Source of the DNA: Marilutibacter penaei
GTDB lineage: Bacteria > Pseudomonadota > Gammaproteobacteria > Xanthomonadales > Xanthomonadaceae
Length of the DNA stretch: 64,000 nucleotides
Direction: 5' to 3'
Assembly: GCF_014145395.1 (NCBI RefSeq)
Contig: NZ_JACHTE010000003.1
Span: 1-64,000, forward strand
Below the pieces are notes generated by a model, which was not told where the DNA came from, ran no database searches, and saw only the letters and a program-made list of their open reading frames with translations. Shown here in pieces: positions 38,634 through 47,672 of this stretch (position 1 is the stretch's first letter; the number at the start of each line of letters is the position of its first letter). The position numbers were made by a program, and so were the translations under genes.

Positions 38634-39339
38634 ATCCACCCGACGGCGTGGGGTCCGGGCAGCGCTCTGCGTTCTGGTCGCGTGCGGGAGTGCCATGGCG
38701 GCCCCCCCGGAGCCAACCGTGCGGGCGAGCCCCGGGGAGGAGGCGCCGGCGGCCGTACCCGGGCAGATCGTCGAGCTGCCTCCCGGGCTGGATGCCCTGC
38801 TCGCGGGGCTGCCGGAAGACGCACGCGTCCGCATCCGCTTGCGCGCCGCGCGCTGGCAGGCATGGAGTCCCGCCGAGCGCGCGGCGTTCGCGGAACGGGC
38901 GGGCGCCTGGGACGGACAGGCACCCCGCGCCCGCATGGAGCGGCGCGAGGACTGGCGCGCCTGGCAGGCGCTCCCGGCGATGCAGCGCGAGCAGGTGGCC
39001 GGCATGTCACGTCAGTTCGCGACCCTCCCGCCCGACGACCGCCAGGCGCTTCGCGCCGAATTCGACGCGCTGGACGTGAGCGTGCAGCGGGGCTGGCGCC
39101 TTGGACCGGTCCTGGGCGCGGACTATGCGAGCCTGCACGGACTGCTGGCACAGGTACCGGTCGAGCAGCGTGCACCGCTGCTGGAGGTATTGCATGCGAT
39201 GAGCTCGGCACAGCGCGCGCAACTGGCGGTGCTCACCCAGCGCACGTCACCGCAGGCACGCGACGATCTGCGGCGCGAGCTGATCGCGACGCCGCCCGAG
39301 CGCCGGCAACAATGGCTATGGGAGCAGATGGACCGCTGA
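38617..39339 (+). CDS. DUF3106 domain exported protein
   Basis: 240 residues. Signal-like N-terminus (VRAALCVLVACGSAMA). Two helical stretches rich in W, R, E and A (WQAWSPAERAAFAERAGAWD, WRAWQALPAMQREQVAGM) fit DUF3106. The tail is RRQQWLWEQMDR. It overlaps the membrane sigma-like gene by 17 bases, so the two are coupled. GGAG lies eight bases before the ATG at 38617; ATGs at 38593 and 38602 are alternatives. A periplasmic sensor role, like RseB- or CpxP-type helical proteins, is speculation. Confidence 0.75.
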   Translation: MPQRFESTRRRGVRAALCVLVACGSAMAAPPEPTVRASPGEEAPAAVPGQIVELPPGLDALLAGLPEDARVRIRLRAARWQAWSPAERAAFAERAGAWDGQAPRARMERREDWRAWQALPAMQREQVAGMSRQFATLPPDDRQALRAEFDALDVSVQRGWRLGPVLGADYASLHGLLAQVPVEQRAPLLEVLHAMSSAQRAQLAVLTQRTSPQARDDLRRELIATPPERRQQWLWEQMDR

Positions 39340-39345
39340 CGCCGC

Positions 39346-39672
39346 TCAGCAGGTCTCGTCGCCGTTGAACAGCAGCACCCGTCGCCGTGCGTGGAAGCGC
39401 CCGCCGAACCGCGCCTCTCCTTCGGCGCGCAGGCGCGGGGCGTGGTCGCGGATGTAGGCCTGGAACGCCTCGGCGTTCTCCAGCCGGTAGTGCACGCAGA
39501 GCGATGCCCGGCCCGCACCCGGGGGCGGGTCCAGCACTTCGTATACCTGCGCGTCGGTGAAGCCCGGCAACGCGCAGATTTCGCTAACGTGCGTGTGCAG
39601 CCAGTGGCGGTAGGCTTCGAGCACGCCCGCCTCGATGTCCAGGTTCACTTCGTAGATGACGGCAGGCTTCAT
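39346..39672 (-). CDS. DUF4286 family protein
   Basis: 108 residues. The opening VIYEVNLDIEAGVLEAYRHW, the HVSEICALPGFTDAQVYEV segment and the final DHAPRLRAEGEARFG fit DUF4286, a ferredoxin-like small fold. Function unknown. It overlaps the DUF3667 gene by four bases (ATGA), so the two are co-translated. The upstream open frame is antisense noise. Confidence 0.82.
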   Translation of the reverse strand: MKPAVIYEVNLDIEAGVLEAYRHWLHTHVSEICALPGFTDAQVYEVLDPPPGAGRASLCVHYRLENAEAFQAYIRDHAPRLRAEGEARFGGRFHARRRVLLFNGDETC

Positions 39673-40802
39673 AGCGGCTGGGTCAGGAAGTAGAGCGAGG
39701 TGAGGGTGGCCAGGATCACGGCCATCAGGAAATACAGGGATCCGATGATGCAGTACTTGAGCACCGTCAGGGGAAGGACGTCGCGGTAGACCCGTTGCTG
39801 CATCACCAGCAGGTAGACCGGCATCCAGGCGAGGATGGCGAACGCCGGCAGGGCGACGGCGACCCGCGTCCACGCGTGTCCCTCGCCCATGCTGCCGAGG
39901 CCCCACAGCAGGAACACCGCGAGCAGCGCCAGCAACAGGAAACAGTGGCTGTAGAGGGCGACCACCATGTGTTCCAGGTAGACGCGCCCGCTGCCGAGGT
40001 AGGCGAGCTTGAGCAGCAGCGCGAAGATCGGTGCCAGCAGGAACAGGGTGGTCGGCTGCGCGTGCAGTACGGCGGGGAGGAACAGCGACGGATCCTGCGT
40101 CACAGACGCCAGGTTGCGCTCGGCCTGGGCTTGGCGTTTCGCCAGCCAGGCGTTGACGAACCCGGGCGCGCCCGCGAAGCCGACCGGGTTCTTCTCCGCG
40201 CTCCAGGCTTCGGAGGACGGGGTGAACAGCGGGCCTTCCCACTCGGGGACCGTGTCCCCGGGTTTCGCGGTGAGCTGCTCGATCCGGTTGGCGGCTTCGC
40301 CCTGGATGCGCACTTCCTCGGTGATGAGCAGCGCGTCCATGCCCGGCATGGGGAACTCCTCGTGCAGGGCGCGCCGGGCCTCCTGGACCTCTGCCAGCAA
40401 CCGGTCGCGCTCCCGCTCCACCTCCTCGACGGTGGAGGCGCCGGTGATCCCGCTGAGCGGCATCGGCTCCGCGCTGTCGACGTCGACGCGGATCGTCAGC
40501 GCACCGACGAAGAACGCCAGCGCGGCCAGGATGACGAACAGCCGCAGCGGCGGCAGGTAGCGGACGCGATGGCCCGCGAGGTAGGCGTTGGCGACGCGTC
40601 CGGGCACCATCAGGTCGCGCAGGGTGCGGAACACCCGGCCGTCGAGGTGCCAGAAGGACTCGAAGATGTCCTCGATCGCATGGCCGAGGCTGCGCATCGG
40701 ATCGTGGCTCGACTGCCCGCAGGCGTGGCAGAACCCGCCCTGCAGGGCGGCATTGCAGTTCGCGCAGTGGGACGGGTGCGCCTCGGGGGGGTGCCTGGCC
40801 AT
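39669..40802 (-). CDS. DUF3667 domain membrane protein with N-terminal zinc ribbon
   Basis: 377 residues. CANCNAALQGGFCHACGQ is a C-x2-C...C-x2-C zinc ribbon at residues 13-30. It is followed by the DUF3667 stretch (HAIEDIFESFWHLDGRVFRTLRDL...PGRVANAYLAGHRVRYLPPLRLF). Five or so membrane helices follow (~85-105, then four after residue 245), with a ~140-residue charged segment between. Function unknown. Coupled to the DUF4286 gene. Confidence 0.85.
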   Translation of the reverse strand: MARHPPEAHPSHCANCNAALQGGFCHACGQSSHDPMRSLGHAIEDIFESFWHLDGRVFRTLRDLMVPGRVANAYLAGHRVRYLPPLRLFVILAALAFFVGALTIRVDVDSAEPMPLSGITGASTVEEVERERDRLLAEVQEARRALHEEFPMPGMDALLITEEVRIQGEAANRIEQLTAKPGDTVPEWEGPLFTPSSEAWSAEKNPVGFAGAPGFVNAWLAKRQAQAERNLASVTQDPSLFLPAVLHAQPTTLFLLAPIFALLLKLAYLGSGRVYLEHMVVALYSHCFLLLALLAVFLLWGLGSMGEGHAWTRVAVALPAFAILAWMPVYLLVMQQRVYRDVLPLTVLKYCIIGSLYFLMAVILATLTSLYFLTQPL

Positions 40803-40911
40803 CCGGCGGGGTGCCTGTTCATCGAGTCGCCGCTAAGATAGCTGCCTGCCACGACCCGGCGCCAGCGCGCGACGTCCGATCGCTGCCGGCCGAAGTCGCG
40901 CGAGTCGTCCC

Positions 40912-42309
40912 ATGCCTCCCGAATCCATCCCGCGCCTGTCCTTCGGCCGCGAGGTGCGCGCATCCGCCGTCCTCGCCGCGCCGCTGGTGCTCGGCCACCT
41001 TGCGACCGGGTTGATCGGCTTCGTCGACAGCGTGATCGCCGGCCACCACGGGACCGGCACGCTGGCGGCGGTTTCGGTGGGTACGGCACTGTTCTGGCTG
41101 CCGGTGATGGTCCCGATGGGCACGCTGATGGCGGTGCCTGCCGCGGTCTCGCAGCTCGACGGCCGCCAGCGCCGCCACGAGATCGGCGCGCTGTTCCGGC
41201 AGGCCCTGTGGCTTTCCGCCGCGCTGGGCCTGCTCCTGTTTGCCTTCATGAGCCTGGCCACCCTGGCACTGGCGCCGATGGGGATCGCGGCGGACATCCG
41301 CCCCGGTGCGTCCGCCTTCCTGCACGGCATCCGCTGGGGCGTGCCCGCGCTGACCCTGTACCTGTGCATGCGCTACCTGTGCGACGGACTGCACTGGACG
41401 CTGCCGACCATGCTGTTCGGCTTCGGTGGCCTGGCCTTGCTCGTGCCGCTCGGCTTCGCCCTGACGTACGGGGCGTTCGGCCTGCCTGAGCTGGGGGCGG
41501 GCGGACTGGGCTTTGCCTCGGCCGCGATGATGTGGGCGCAGGCACTCGCGTTCGCGCTGTACCTGTGGCGCTCGCGGCGCTTCGCGGACCTTCGCCTGTT
41601 CGAGCGCTTCGACCCTCCGCGCTGGCCCGCGATCCGGGGCCTGCTCGCCACCGGCCTGCCGATCGGCGTCACCGTTGCGATGGAAGGCGGACTGTTCGTT
41701 GCCACCGCGTTGCTGATCGGCCGCCTGGGCGACGTGCCGGCCGCGGCCCACCAGATCGCCATCAACGTCGCCGCGCTGTGCTTCATGATCCCGATGGGAC
41801 TGGCCGAGGCGACCACCGTGCGGGTCGGCCATGCGGCCGGGCGGGGCGACGGACGCGGTGTGCGGCGTGCGGCCTTCGCCGGTTACGGCCTGATGCTGTG
41901 CACCCAGCTGGCATCGGCGCTGGTGCTGCTTTTCGGCCACGACACGGTGGTGGGCTTCTACACCAACGACGTGGCGGTCGCGACGCTCGCGGCGAGCCTG
42001 CTGCTGTATGCCGCGGCCTTCCAGTTCCCCGACGGCCTCCAGGTGCTGTCGGCCGGCGCGTTGCGTGGCCTCAAGGACACCCGCGTGCCGATGCTGCTGG
42101 CCGCGATCGCCTACTGGGGGGTGGGCATGAGCCTCGGCGCCGGCCTGGGCCTGGGCCTGGGCTGGGGGCCGAAGGGCATGTGGATCGGCCTGATCGCCGG
42201 TCTCAGCGTGGCGGCCCTGCTGCTCACGTGGCGTTTCCTGCGGGCCAGTGCGCCCGGCCGCGTGCACCGGCACCTGGACGCGTCTTCCGGCGGCCGGACC
42301 GCAGGGTGA
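40912..42309 (+). CDS. MATE family efflux transporter
   Basis: 465 residues with twelve hydrophobic helices. The N-terminal LVLGHLATGLIGFVDSVIAGHHGTGTLAAVS and the matching second-half GLPIGVTVAMEGGLFVATALLIGRLG are the paired MATE repeats. NorM-type proteins export cationic drugs in exchange for Na+ or H+; the substrate cannot be told from sequence. No regulator is adjacent. It stands just upstream of sppA. Confidence 0.93.
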   Translation: MPPESIPRLSFGREVRASAVLAAPLVLGHLATGLIGFVDSVIAGHHGTGTLAAVSVGTALFWLPVMVPMGTLMAVPAAVSQLDGRQRRHEIGALFRQALWLSAALGLLLFAFMSLATLALAPMGIAADIRPGASAFLHGIRWGVPALTLYLCMRYLCDGLHWTLPTMLFGFGGLALLVPLGFALTYGAFGLPELGAGGLGFASAAMMWAQALAFALYLWRSRRFADLRLFERFDPPRWPAIRGLLATGLPIGVTVAMEGGLFVATALLIGRLGDVPAAAHQIAINVAALCFMIPMGLAEATTVRVGHAAGRGDGRGVRRAAFAGYGLMLCTQLASALVLLFGHDTVVGFYTNDVAVATLAASLLLYAAAFQFPDGLQVLSAGALRGLKDTRVPMLLAAIAYWGVGMSLGAGLGLGLGWGPKGMWIGLIAGLSVAALLLTWRFLRASAPGRVHRHLDASSGGRTAG

Positions 42310-42375
42310 CCTACGGCCGGTGTGGAGGCGGCGCCGCTGCGGTAGTCTGGCCTCGACTCCATTGATCTTCCCGCC

Positions 42376-44271
42376 ATGAGCTCGACGCCCTACCCGCCGC
42401 AACGCAACCCCATTGCCCGCTTCTTCAAGGGCCTGTGGGATGCGATGAATTTCACCCGCCGGCTGATCTTCAACTTCCTGTTCTTCGGCCTGCTGCTGAT
42501 CCTGCTGGTGGCGCTCGGCAGCGGAGACCGCGCCGCGCCGCTGCTCGAGCGCAGCACGCTGGTGATCGCACCCAAGGGCACGCTGGTCGAGCAGTTCAGC
42601 GCCGACCCGCTGACCCGTGCCCTGTCCGAATCCATGGGCCAGGACACCGGCGAAGTCCAGTTGCGAGACCTGCTGCGCGCGCTGGAGGAAGCACAGGACG
42701 ACGCGCGGATCGAGCGCGTGGTGCTGCGCCTGGATGGCATGGCCGGCGGCGGCATGGCGTCGCGCCGCGAGTTGGCGCGCGCCGTGGCCAAGTTCCGCGA
42801 GAGCGGCAAGCCGGTCTACGCGTTCGCCGAGGGCATGGAGCAGGGCCAGTACCTGGTCGCCGCCGAAGCCGACGAGGTCTACCTCGACCCGATGGGCGGG
42901 ATGCTGATCGAGGGCCTTGGCCGCTACCGCACCTATTACCGCGAGCTCCTGCAGGACAAGCTCGGCGTGGACGTCCATCTGTTCAAGGTCGGCGAGTACA
43001 AGTCCGCCGCCGAGCCCTACGTGCTCGATTCGGCGTCGCCGGAGGCCAAGGAGGCCGACCTGTTCTGGATGGGCGACCTCTGGCGGCGATACCTCGCCGA
43101 CGTCGCCCGGGCGCGCGACATCGATGCCGCGGCGCTGTCCCAGGGCATCGAGACCATGGACGAGGGCATCACCGCGGCGAACGGCGACCTCGCCGCGTTC
43201 GCGGTCGCGCAGAAGCTGGTCGACGGCCTGAAGACGCGCGAGCAGTTCGACGACATGCTGGTGGAAGGCGGCGTTGCCGACGAGGACGCCCCGGGCGGGT
43301 ATCGCCAGGTCGGACTGGATGCCTACCTCGCGCACGTGGACAAGGCCGCGCTGAAGGCCGTGGACCCGCGCCCGCAGGTCGCCATCGTGGTGGCCGAGGG
43401 CCAGATCACCGGCGGCGAGCAGCCACCGGGTACGGTGGGCGGCGAGTCGACCTCGGCCTTGCTGCGCCAGGCCCGTGACGACGAAGACGTCAAGGCCGTG
43501 GTGCTGCGCGTCGACTCCCCGGGCGGCGAAGTGTTCGCGTCGGAACAGATCCGTCGCGAGGTGGTTGCGCTGAAGGACGCGGGCAAGCCGGTGGTGGTGT
43601 CGATGGGCGACCTCGCGGCATCGGGCGGCTATTGGATCTCGATGAACGCCGACCGCATCTTCGCGGACGAGTCGACCATCACCGGGTCCATTGGCATCTT
43701 CGGCATGATTCCCACCATCCCGCGCGCACTGGAGAAGATCGGCGTGCGCAGCGATGGCGTCGGAACCACCCCGTTCGCCGGCGCGTTCGACATCACCCGT
43801 CCCCTGTCCGAGGACGTGGGCCAAGTGATCCAGTCCGTGATCGAGAAGGGCTATCGCGATTTCACCGGCCGCGTCGCGGCGGCGCGCGGCAAGTCGGTCG
43901 AGCAGGTCGACCAGGTGGCGCGCGGGCGCGTGTGGAGCGGGGCGCAGGCCCGTGAGCGGGGCCTGGTCGACGCCTTCGGTGGCCTCGACACGGCGATCGC
44001 CGACGTGGCCGAACGGGCCGGCCTGGGCGACGAGGATGCCTACGGCGTGCGTTATGTCGAGAAGTCGGCGACGCCCTTCGAACGCTTCTTCACCGGCCTG
44101 GCCGAGGGTCGCGCCGGAACGGCGATGCTCCGCCACAGTGGCCTGGGCGAGGCGATGCTGGCCCGGTCGATGCCCCGGGTGGCGGACGACCTGCGGTTCC
44201 TGGAGCAGAGCGTGCCGTCCGTGCGCGGCATTCCGGTCAAGTCGCTCGCCTACTGCTTCTGCGAGTTCTGA
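42376..44271 (+). CDS. sppA: Signal peptide peptidase SppA, long (67K) type
   Basis: 631 residues, the duplicated ClpP-like form. One N-terminal membrane anchor lies at ~32-52 (LIFNFLFFGLLLILLVAL). The catalytic dyad is split over the two halves: Lys209 in GEYKSAAEPYV and Ser416 in LAASGGYW, close to E. coli K209/S409. It degrades signal peptides left in the inner membrane. An intrinsic terminator follows. Confidence 0.96.
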   Translation: MSSTPYPPQRNPIARFFKGLWDAMNFTRRLIFNFLFFGLLLILLVALGSGDRAAPLLERSTLVIAPKGTLVEQFSADPLTRALSESMGQDTGEVQLRDLLRALEEAQDDARIERVVLRLDGMAGGGMASRRELARAVAKFRESGKPVYAFAEGMEQGQYLVAAEADEVYLDPMGGMLIEGLGRYRTYYRELLQDKLGVDVHLFKVGEYKSAAEPYVLDSASPEAKEADLFWMGDLWRRYLADVARARDIDAAALSQGIETMDEGITAANGDLAAFAVAQKLVDGLKTREQFDDMLVEGGVADEDAPGGYRQVGLDAYLAHVDKAALKAVDPRPQVAIVVAEGQITGGEQPPGTVGGESTSALLRQARDDEDVKAVVLRVDSPGGEVFASEQIRREVVALKDAGKPVVVSMGDLAASGGYWISMNADRIFADESTITGSIGIFGMIPTIPRALEKIGVRSDGVGTTPFAGAFDITRPLSEDVGQVIQSVIEKGYRDFTGRVAAARGKSVEQVDQVARGRVWSGAQARERGLVDAFGGLDTAIADVAERAGLGDEDAYGVRYVEKSATPFERFFTGLAEGRAGTAMLRHSGLGEAMLARSMPRVADDLRFLEQSVPSVRGIPVKSLAYCFCEF

Positions 44272-44296
44272 GGCAACCCGCCACGAGCAGGTCGCG

Positions 44297-44327
44297 ACGC
44301 GCCCGGCAAGTCCGGGCGCGTTTGCGT
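44297..44327 (+). terminator. Terminator after sppA
   Basis: A 10-bp stem ACGCGCCCGG / CCGGGCGCGT has a five-base loop and is followed by TTGCGTT. It is 25 bases after the sppA stop. Confidence 0.8.
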
Positions 44328-44367
44328 TGGGCCTCCGAGCCCGGCACCACCGGTCGCGGGGGGTGCG

Positions 44368-44595
44368 TCAGCCGCCCGCGGCTTCGATGGCGGCGTCCTG
44401 CGCATCCGCGGCGTCCTGCACGGCATCACCGGCCGCCTTCGCCCGGTCGATCGGGGCCTGGATCGCATCGCGCATGCCGGTGGCCGTGGGTGCCTGCGGT
44501 TCGGGGGGCTGCTCCTTGTCGGGCGCCTGCGGCTTGCTGCAGGCGCTGGCCAGGATGGCCAGGGCGATGATGCCGGTCAGGTGCAGGCGGCGCAT
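44368..44595 (-). CDS. Small Ala-rich lipoprotein
   Basis: 75 residues. Signal peptide with lipobox LASAC (Cys19), then a Pro/Glu-rich linker and an amphipathic Ala/Asp-rich helix ([20 protein letters not shown]). AGGAGG precedes the ATG. No family recognised; it may be a small structural outer-membrane lipoprotein. Confidence 0.75.
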   Translation of the reverse strand: MRRLHLTGIIALAILASACSKPQAPDKEQPPEPQAPTATGMRDAIQAPIDRAKAAGDAVQDAADAQDAAIEAAGG

Positions 44596-44681
44596 GGCGG
44601 AACCTCCTCGGGTGCGTGCGGGCTATGCTACGCGCAACCCCGATGGCATGCCGGCGCGTCGAGCCCGGTGGAGGAGCAGGC

Positions 44682-45458
44682 ATGGACCCGAAGCGTTGGC
44701 GCTTGGACGGACAACTGGCGCTGGTGACCGGCGGCAGCGCCGGCATCGGCCGGGCGGTCGCGGAGGAGCTGCTGGGCCTGGGCGCGGACGTGCTGCTGGC
44801 GGCGCGCGATGCGGATGCGCTGGACGCGGTGCGCGAGGAATTGATGGACGCCTTCCCGGACCGCGACGTGGAGTGGTTCGCGGCCGACGTCTCCCATGAC
44901 GAGCAGCGGCGCGAACTGCTGGACTGGGTGGAGGACTTCGGCGATGGCCTCAACATCCTCGTCAACAATGCCGGTGGGAACCTTGGCAAGCCGGCCACCG
45001 AATACGCCGAAGACGAGTGGCGCGAGATCTTCGAGGTCAACACCTTCGCCGCGTTCGAGGTGTCCCGCTACGTGCATCCGTTGCTGACGCGCCATGCGGC
45101 GTCGAGCATCGTCAACGTCGGCAGCGTGTCAGGCCTCACCGCGGTGCGCACCGGCGTGCCGTATGGCATGAGCAAGGCGGCGCTGCACCAGATGACCCGC
45201 AACCTCGCCGTCGAATGGGCCGGGGACGGCGTGCGGGTCAATGCCGTGGCGCCGTGGTACATCCGGACCCGGCGGACCTCCGGGAAGCTCGGCGACGCGG
45301 ACTATCTCGACGAGGTCCTGTCGCGCACGCCGATGGGGCGCGTCGGCGAGCCGGAGGAAGTGGCCGCGGCGGTGGCGTTCCTGTGCCTTCCGGCATCGTC
45401 GTACGTCACCGGCGAATGCATCGCGGTGGACGGGGGATTCCTGCGCTACGGCTTCTGA
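44682..45458 (+). CDS. SDR family oxidoreductase (classical)
   Basis: 258 residues, a classical short-chain dehydrogenase. Cofactor motif [13 protein letters not shown], and the catalytic Ser-Tyr-Lys set in [20 protein letters not shown] are all present. Closest in style to tropinone reductase-like SDRs ([20 protein letters not shown]). Substrate unknown. GGAGGAG lies before the ATG at 44682. Divergent from the small lipoprotein gene. Confidence 0.9.
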   Translation: MDPKRWRLDGQLALVTGGSAGIGRAVAEELLGLGADVLLAARDADALDAVREELMDAFPDRDVEWFAADVSHDEQRRELLDWVEDFGDGLNILVNNAGGNLGKPATEYAEDEWREIFEVNTFAAFEVSRYVHPLLTRHAASSIVNVGSVSGLTAVRTGVPYGMSKAALHQMTRNLAVEWAGDGVRVNAVAPWYIRTRRTSGKLGDADYLDEVLSRTPMGRVGEPEEVAAAVAFLCLPASSYVTGECIAVDGGFLRYGF

Positions 45459-45487
45459 GGGACGGGACCGGGCGCCGCGGGACGGCC

Positions 45488-46318
45488 TCAGCGACGCGCG
45501 CAGGTGCTCTGGGCCAGCATCGCCTCGATACGCTCGATCGTCGCGCGGGTGCCCGCCGGGTCATCGGTACGCGCGAACACCAGTTGCGCCTGCTGGTCGC
45601 GGAGGCGGTACCGCCAGGCGTCGCACAACCTGTCTTCGGCCACCGGCTGGCACACGTCATCGCGCATTTCGCAGGCACGTCCCGCACCGATTCCCGCTAC
45701 GCCACCCAACCCCGTCACTTCCAGCGGCGCACAGCGCGGAGGCGGCTCGGCGAGTTCGCCGTAGTAGGTGTCGTTGTCCCAGGTCCGGCAGGCATACAGG
45801 GTGGGGGGCGGAACCCGTGGCGTGCCGCCCTCATCGACGGGGTTGCGCGCCTGGTCCTCCGGCCGGTCGGTCACCGGGTCGCGCTCCGCCTGCGGCGTGC
45901 CGGAGTCCAGCAACTGGAAGTCATCACGTCCGGTGGCGCCGGGCCCGATGCCGTCCGACGACACCTCCAACGGCTTCTCCCGGATGATCGGCTGGCCGGG
46001 CTCAGGGATCAGCGGTTCGGCCGGGGTTACCGGGACGACCGCAGGTGGCATGTCCGGCGGGGTGGCGGCGGGCGCTGGGGTCGACTGCAGTTGCCATTCG
46101 GGTTCCGGCAAGTCGCGGGCCGTGGCGGGCGCGGGCGGAGCGCTGGGCAGGTCTTCCACCACCTGGGTGCGCTCCTGCGTACCTTTCGGGCAAGGGGCGC
46201 TCTGGATGGTCAGGTTGCCGTCGCCATCGGTGCAGCGGTACAGCGTCGTCTGCGCGTCGGCGGTCGACACGTTCAGCGCGCCGCATGCCAGCGCCAGGAA
46301 GCACAGCCAGGCGCGCAT
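45488..46318 (-). CDS. DUF4124 domain exported protein A
   Basis: 276 residues. Signal peptide (LCFLALACGALNVSTADA), then the DUF4124 motif TLYRCTDGDGNLTIQSAPCPKGT. A long Pro/Ala-rich linker follows. The C-terminal Cys-containing part begins LYACRTWDNDTYYGELAEPPPRC. The stop of the related gene B lies two bases upstream of this start, so they form a pair. Family function unknown; cysteines suggest disulfides in the periplasm. Confidence 0.8.
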   Translation of the reverse strand: MRAWLCFLALACGALNVSTADAQTTLYRCTDGDGNLTIQSAPCPKGTQERTQVVEDLPSAPPAPATARDLPEPEWQLQSTPAPAATPPDMPPAVVPVTPAEPLIPEPGQPIIREKPLEVSSDGIGPGATGRDDFQLLDSGTPQAERDPVTDRPEDQARNPVDEGGTPRVPPPTLYACRTWDNDTYYGELAEPPPRCAPLEVTGLGGVAGIGAGRACEMRDDVCQPVAEDRLCDAWRYRLRDQQAQLVFARTDDPAGTRATIERIEAMLAQSTCARR

Positions 46319-46320
46319 CG

Positions 46321-47013
46321 TCAGTCTCCGCAGTCGTTGGCCAGGCGTGCGTCGATGCCGCGCTGTTCATTGACGATCGCGTGCTGCTCGCTCTGCAGCG
46401 CACTGTTGTAGCGACGGTCCAGGGCATAGCGGCGATCTCGCAGGCGGGCGCAGACTTCCTGTTGGGGAAGCGCACTGCAGGCGTCGCGGACCCACGTGCC
46501 GGCGGGGTACCCGACCACGCCCGCCGGTGGCCTCGGGCGGTGACCGCCACCGACCTGGACCGATCCGCTCACGCTGCCGCTCGTGGTATCGACGCGGGCC
46601 CGGTAGTGGCCACCCGGATACGCGGCGGCCGGGTAGCCCAACGTCCACAGCGGCACCCAGCGTGGATTGCCTTCCGGCGTTTCGCTGGTGTAGGTCTCCC
46701 CGTCCGGGGTGACGCACTCGTACAGCGGGCGGGGCGGTTGCCGGTAGACCACGCGGGGCGGGGCCGCTGCCGATGCAGGCGTCGCCGGTGCGGGCGCCGG
46801 TGCGGGCGGCGCTGCCGGCGCGGGTGGCGGGTCCCTCGGTCGGACCATGGTCTGCACCTGCGCCGCCTCGCCTGCCTTGCAGGGGGTATCGCGCAGGGTG
46901 AGGGCGCCGCCCGCGTCGGTGCAGCGGTAGATCGTGACCTCGTCGTCCGCACGCGCGTCCGGCGGCATCGCGAGCAGGCCGGTCAGCAGGAGGGGGAGCG
47001 CAGCGTGCCTCAT
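46321..47013 (-). CDS. DUF4124 domain exported protein B
   Basis: 230 residues from ATG at 47013. Signal peptide (LPLLLTGLLAMPPDARA). DUF4124 motif VTIYRCTDAGGALTLRDTPC. The C-terminal half contains a second, similar motif (LYECVTPDGETYTSETPEG), then a Gly-rich stretch and a Cys-rich end (DACSALPQQEVCARLRDRR...NDCGD). It is homologous in plan to protein A downstream. Function unknown. Confidence 0.8.
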   Translation of the reverse strand: MRHAALPLLLTGLLAMPPDARADDEVTIYRCTDAGGALTLRDTPCKAGEAAQVQTMVRPRDPPPAPAAPPAPAPAPATPASAAAPPRVVYRQPPRPLYECVTPDGETYTSETPEGNPRWVPLWTLGYPAAAYPGGHYRARVDTTSGSVSGSVQVGGGHRPRPPAGVVGYPAGTWVRDACSALPQQEVCARLRDRRYALDRRYNSALQSEQHAIVNEQRGIDARLANDCGD

Positions 47014-47059
47014 GCGACCATCTTGCCCCCGGCGACGGCGCGACGGAAGCCGCCGCCGT

Positions 47060-47623
47060 TCAGGCGCGCAGTACCCGACCGTCGCGTGCATCACGGATCG
47101 TCGAAGGCGCGCTGCCGCCACTCGTCTCGCCGGGTCCCAGTGCGTCGATTCGTGCGAGGAGGGCAGGAGCGAGGGCCTCACGGCAGTAGGCCGGGGGCTC
47201 ACCGCCCGGGTTGGCGCTGGTGGACACCAGGGGCGCGCCGAACAGGGTGCACAGCGCCACCACCTCCGGATGCGCGCTGACGCGCACCGCCACGCTGTCG
47301 AATGCGCCGGTGATCCAGCCGGGGACGCGACCGGTCGCGGGGACGACCCAGGTATGGGGGCCGGGCCAACTGGCGAGGACCGCCTCGCGCCGCGCTTCGG
47401 GCAGGGCCGGCCAGTCCACCAGCCCGTCCAGCTGGGCGGGCGAGGCGGCGATGAGGATCAGGCCCTTCTCCACCGCGCGCTGCTTGATGTCGAGCAGCCG
47501 CAGCACCGCGGCCTGGTCGAAGGGGTCGCAGCCCAGGCCCCAGACGGCTTCGGTGGGGTAGGCGATGACGCCGCCGCCGCGTAGGGCGGCGACGGCGGCG
47601 TCGAGGTCGGGTGTCGTGCTCAT
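47060..47623 (-). CDS. tsaC: Threonylcarbamoyl-AMP synthase
   Basis: 187 residues. Starts with the YrdC/Sua5 fold pattern VIAYPTEAVWGLGCDP, then KQRAVEKGLILIAAS (conserved K-x-R...K) and SVAVRVSAHP, followed by LVSTSANPGGEPP. It makes L-threonylcarbamoyl-AMP from Thr, bicarbonate and ATP for tRNA t6A37. The short form (no Sua5 domain) fits TsaC. In related genomes it often follows topA; here the LPMO gene stands between. Confidence 0.93.
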   Translation of the reverse strand: MSTTPDLDAAVAALRGGGVIAYPTEAVWGLGCDPFDQAAVLRLLDIKQRAVEKGLILIAASPAQLDGLVDWPALPEARREAVLASWPGPHTWVVPATGRVPGWITGAFDSVAVRVSAHPEVVALCTLFGAPLVSTSANPGGEPPAYCREALAPALLARIDALGPGETSGGSAPSTIRDARDGRVLRA

Positions 47624-47672
47624 GCGCGCAGTCTGTCAGCTGCCGCCGGCCGGCGCGAGCACCCGGGGCGGA

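Noticed and set aside
40819-44136. A 1105-codon minus-strand frame over the MATE and sppA genes
   Set aside because: His/Gln/Arg-rich translation without domains, exactly opposite two clear plus-strand genes.
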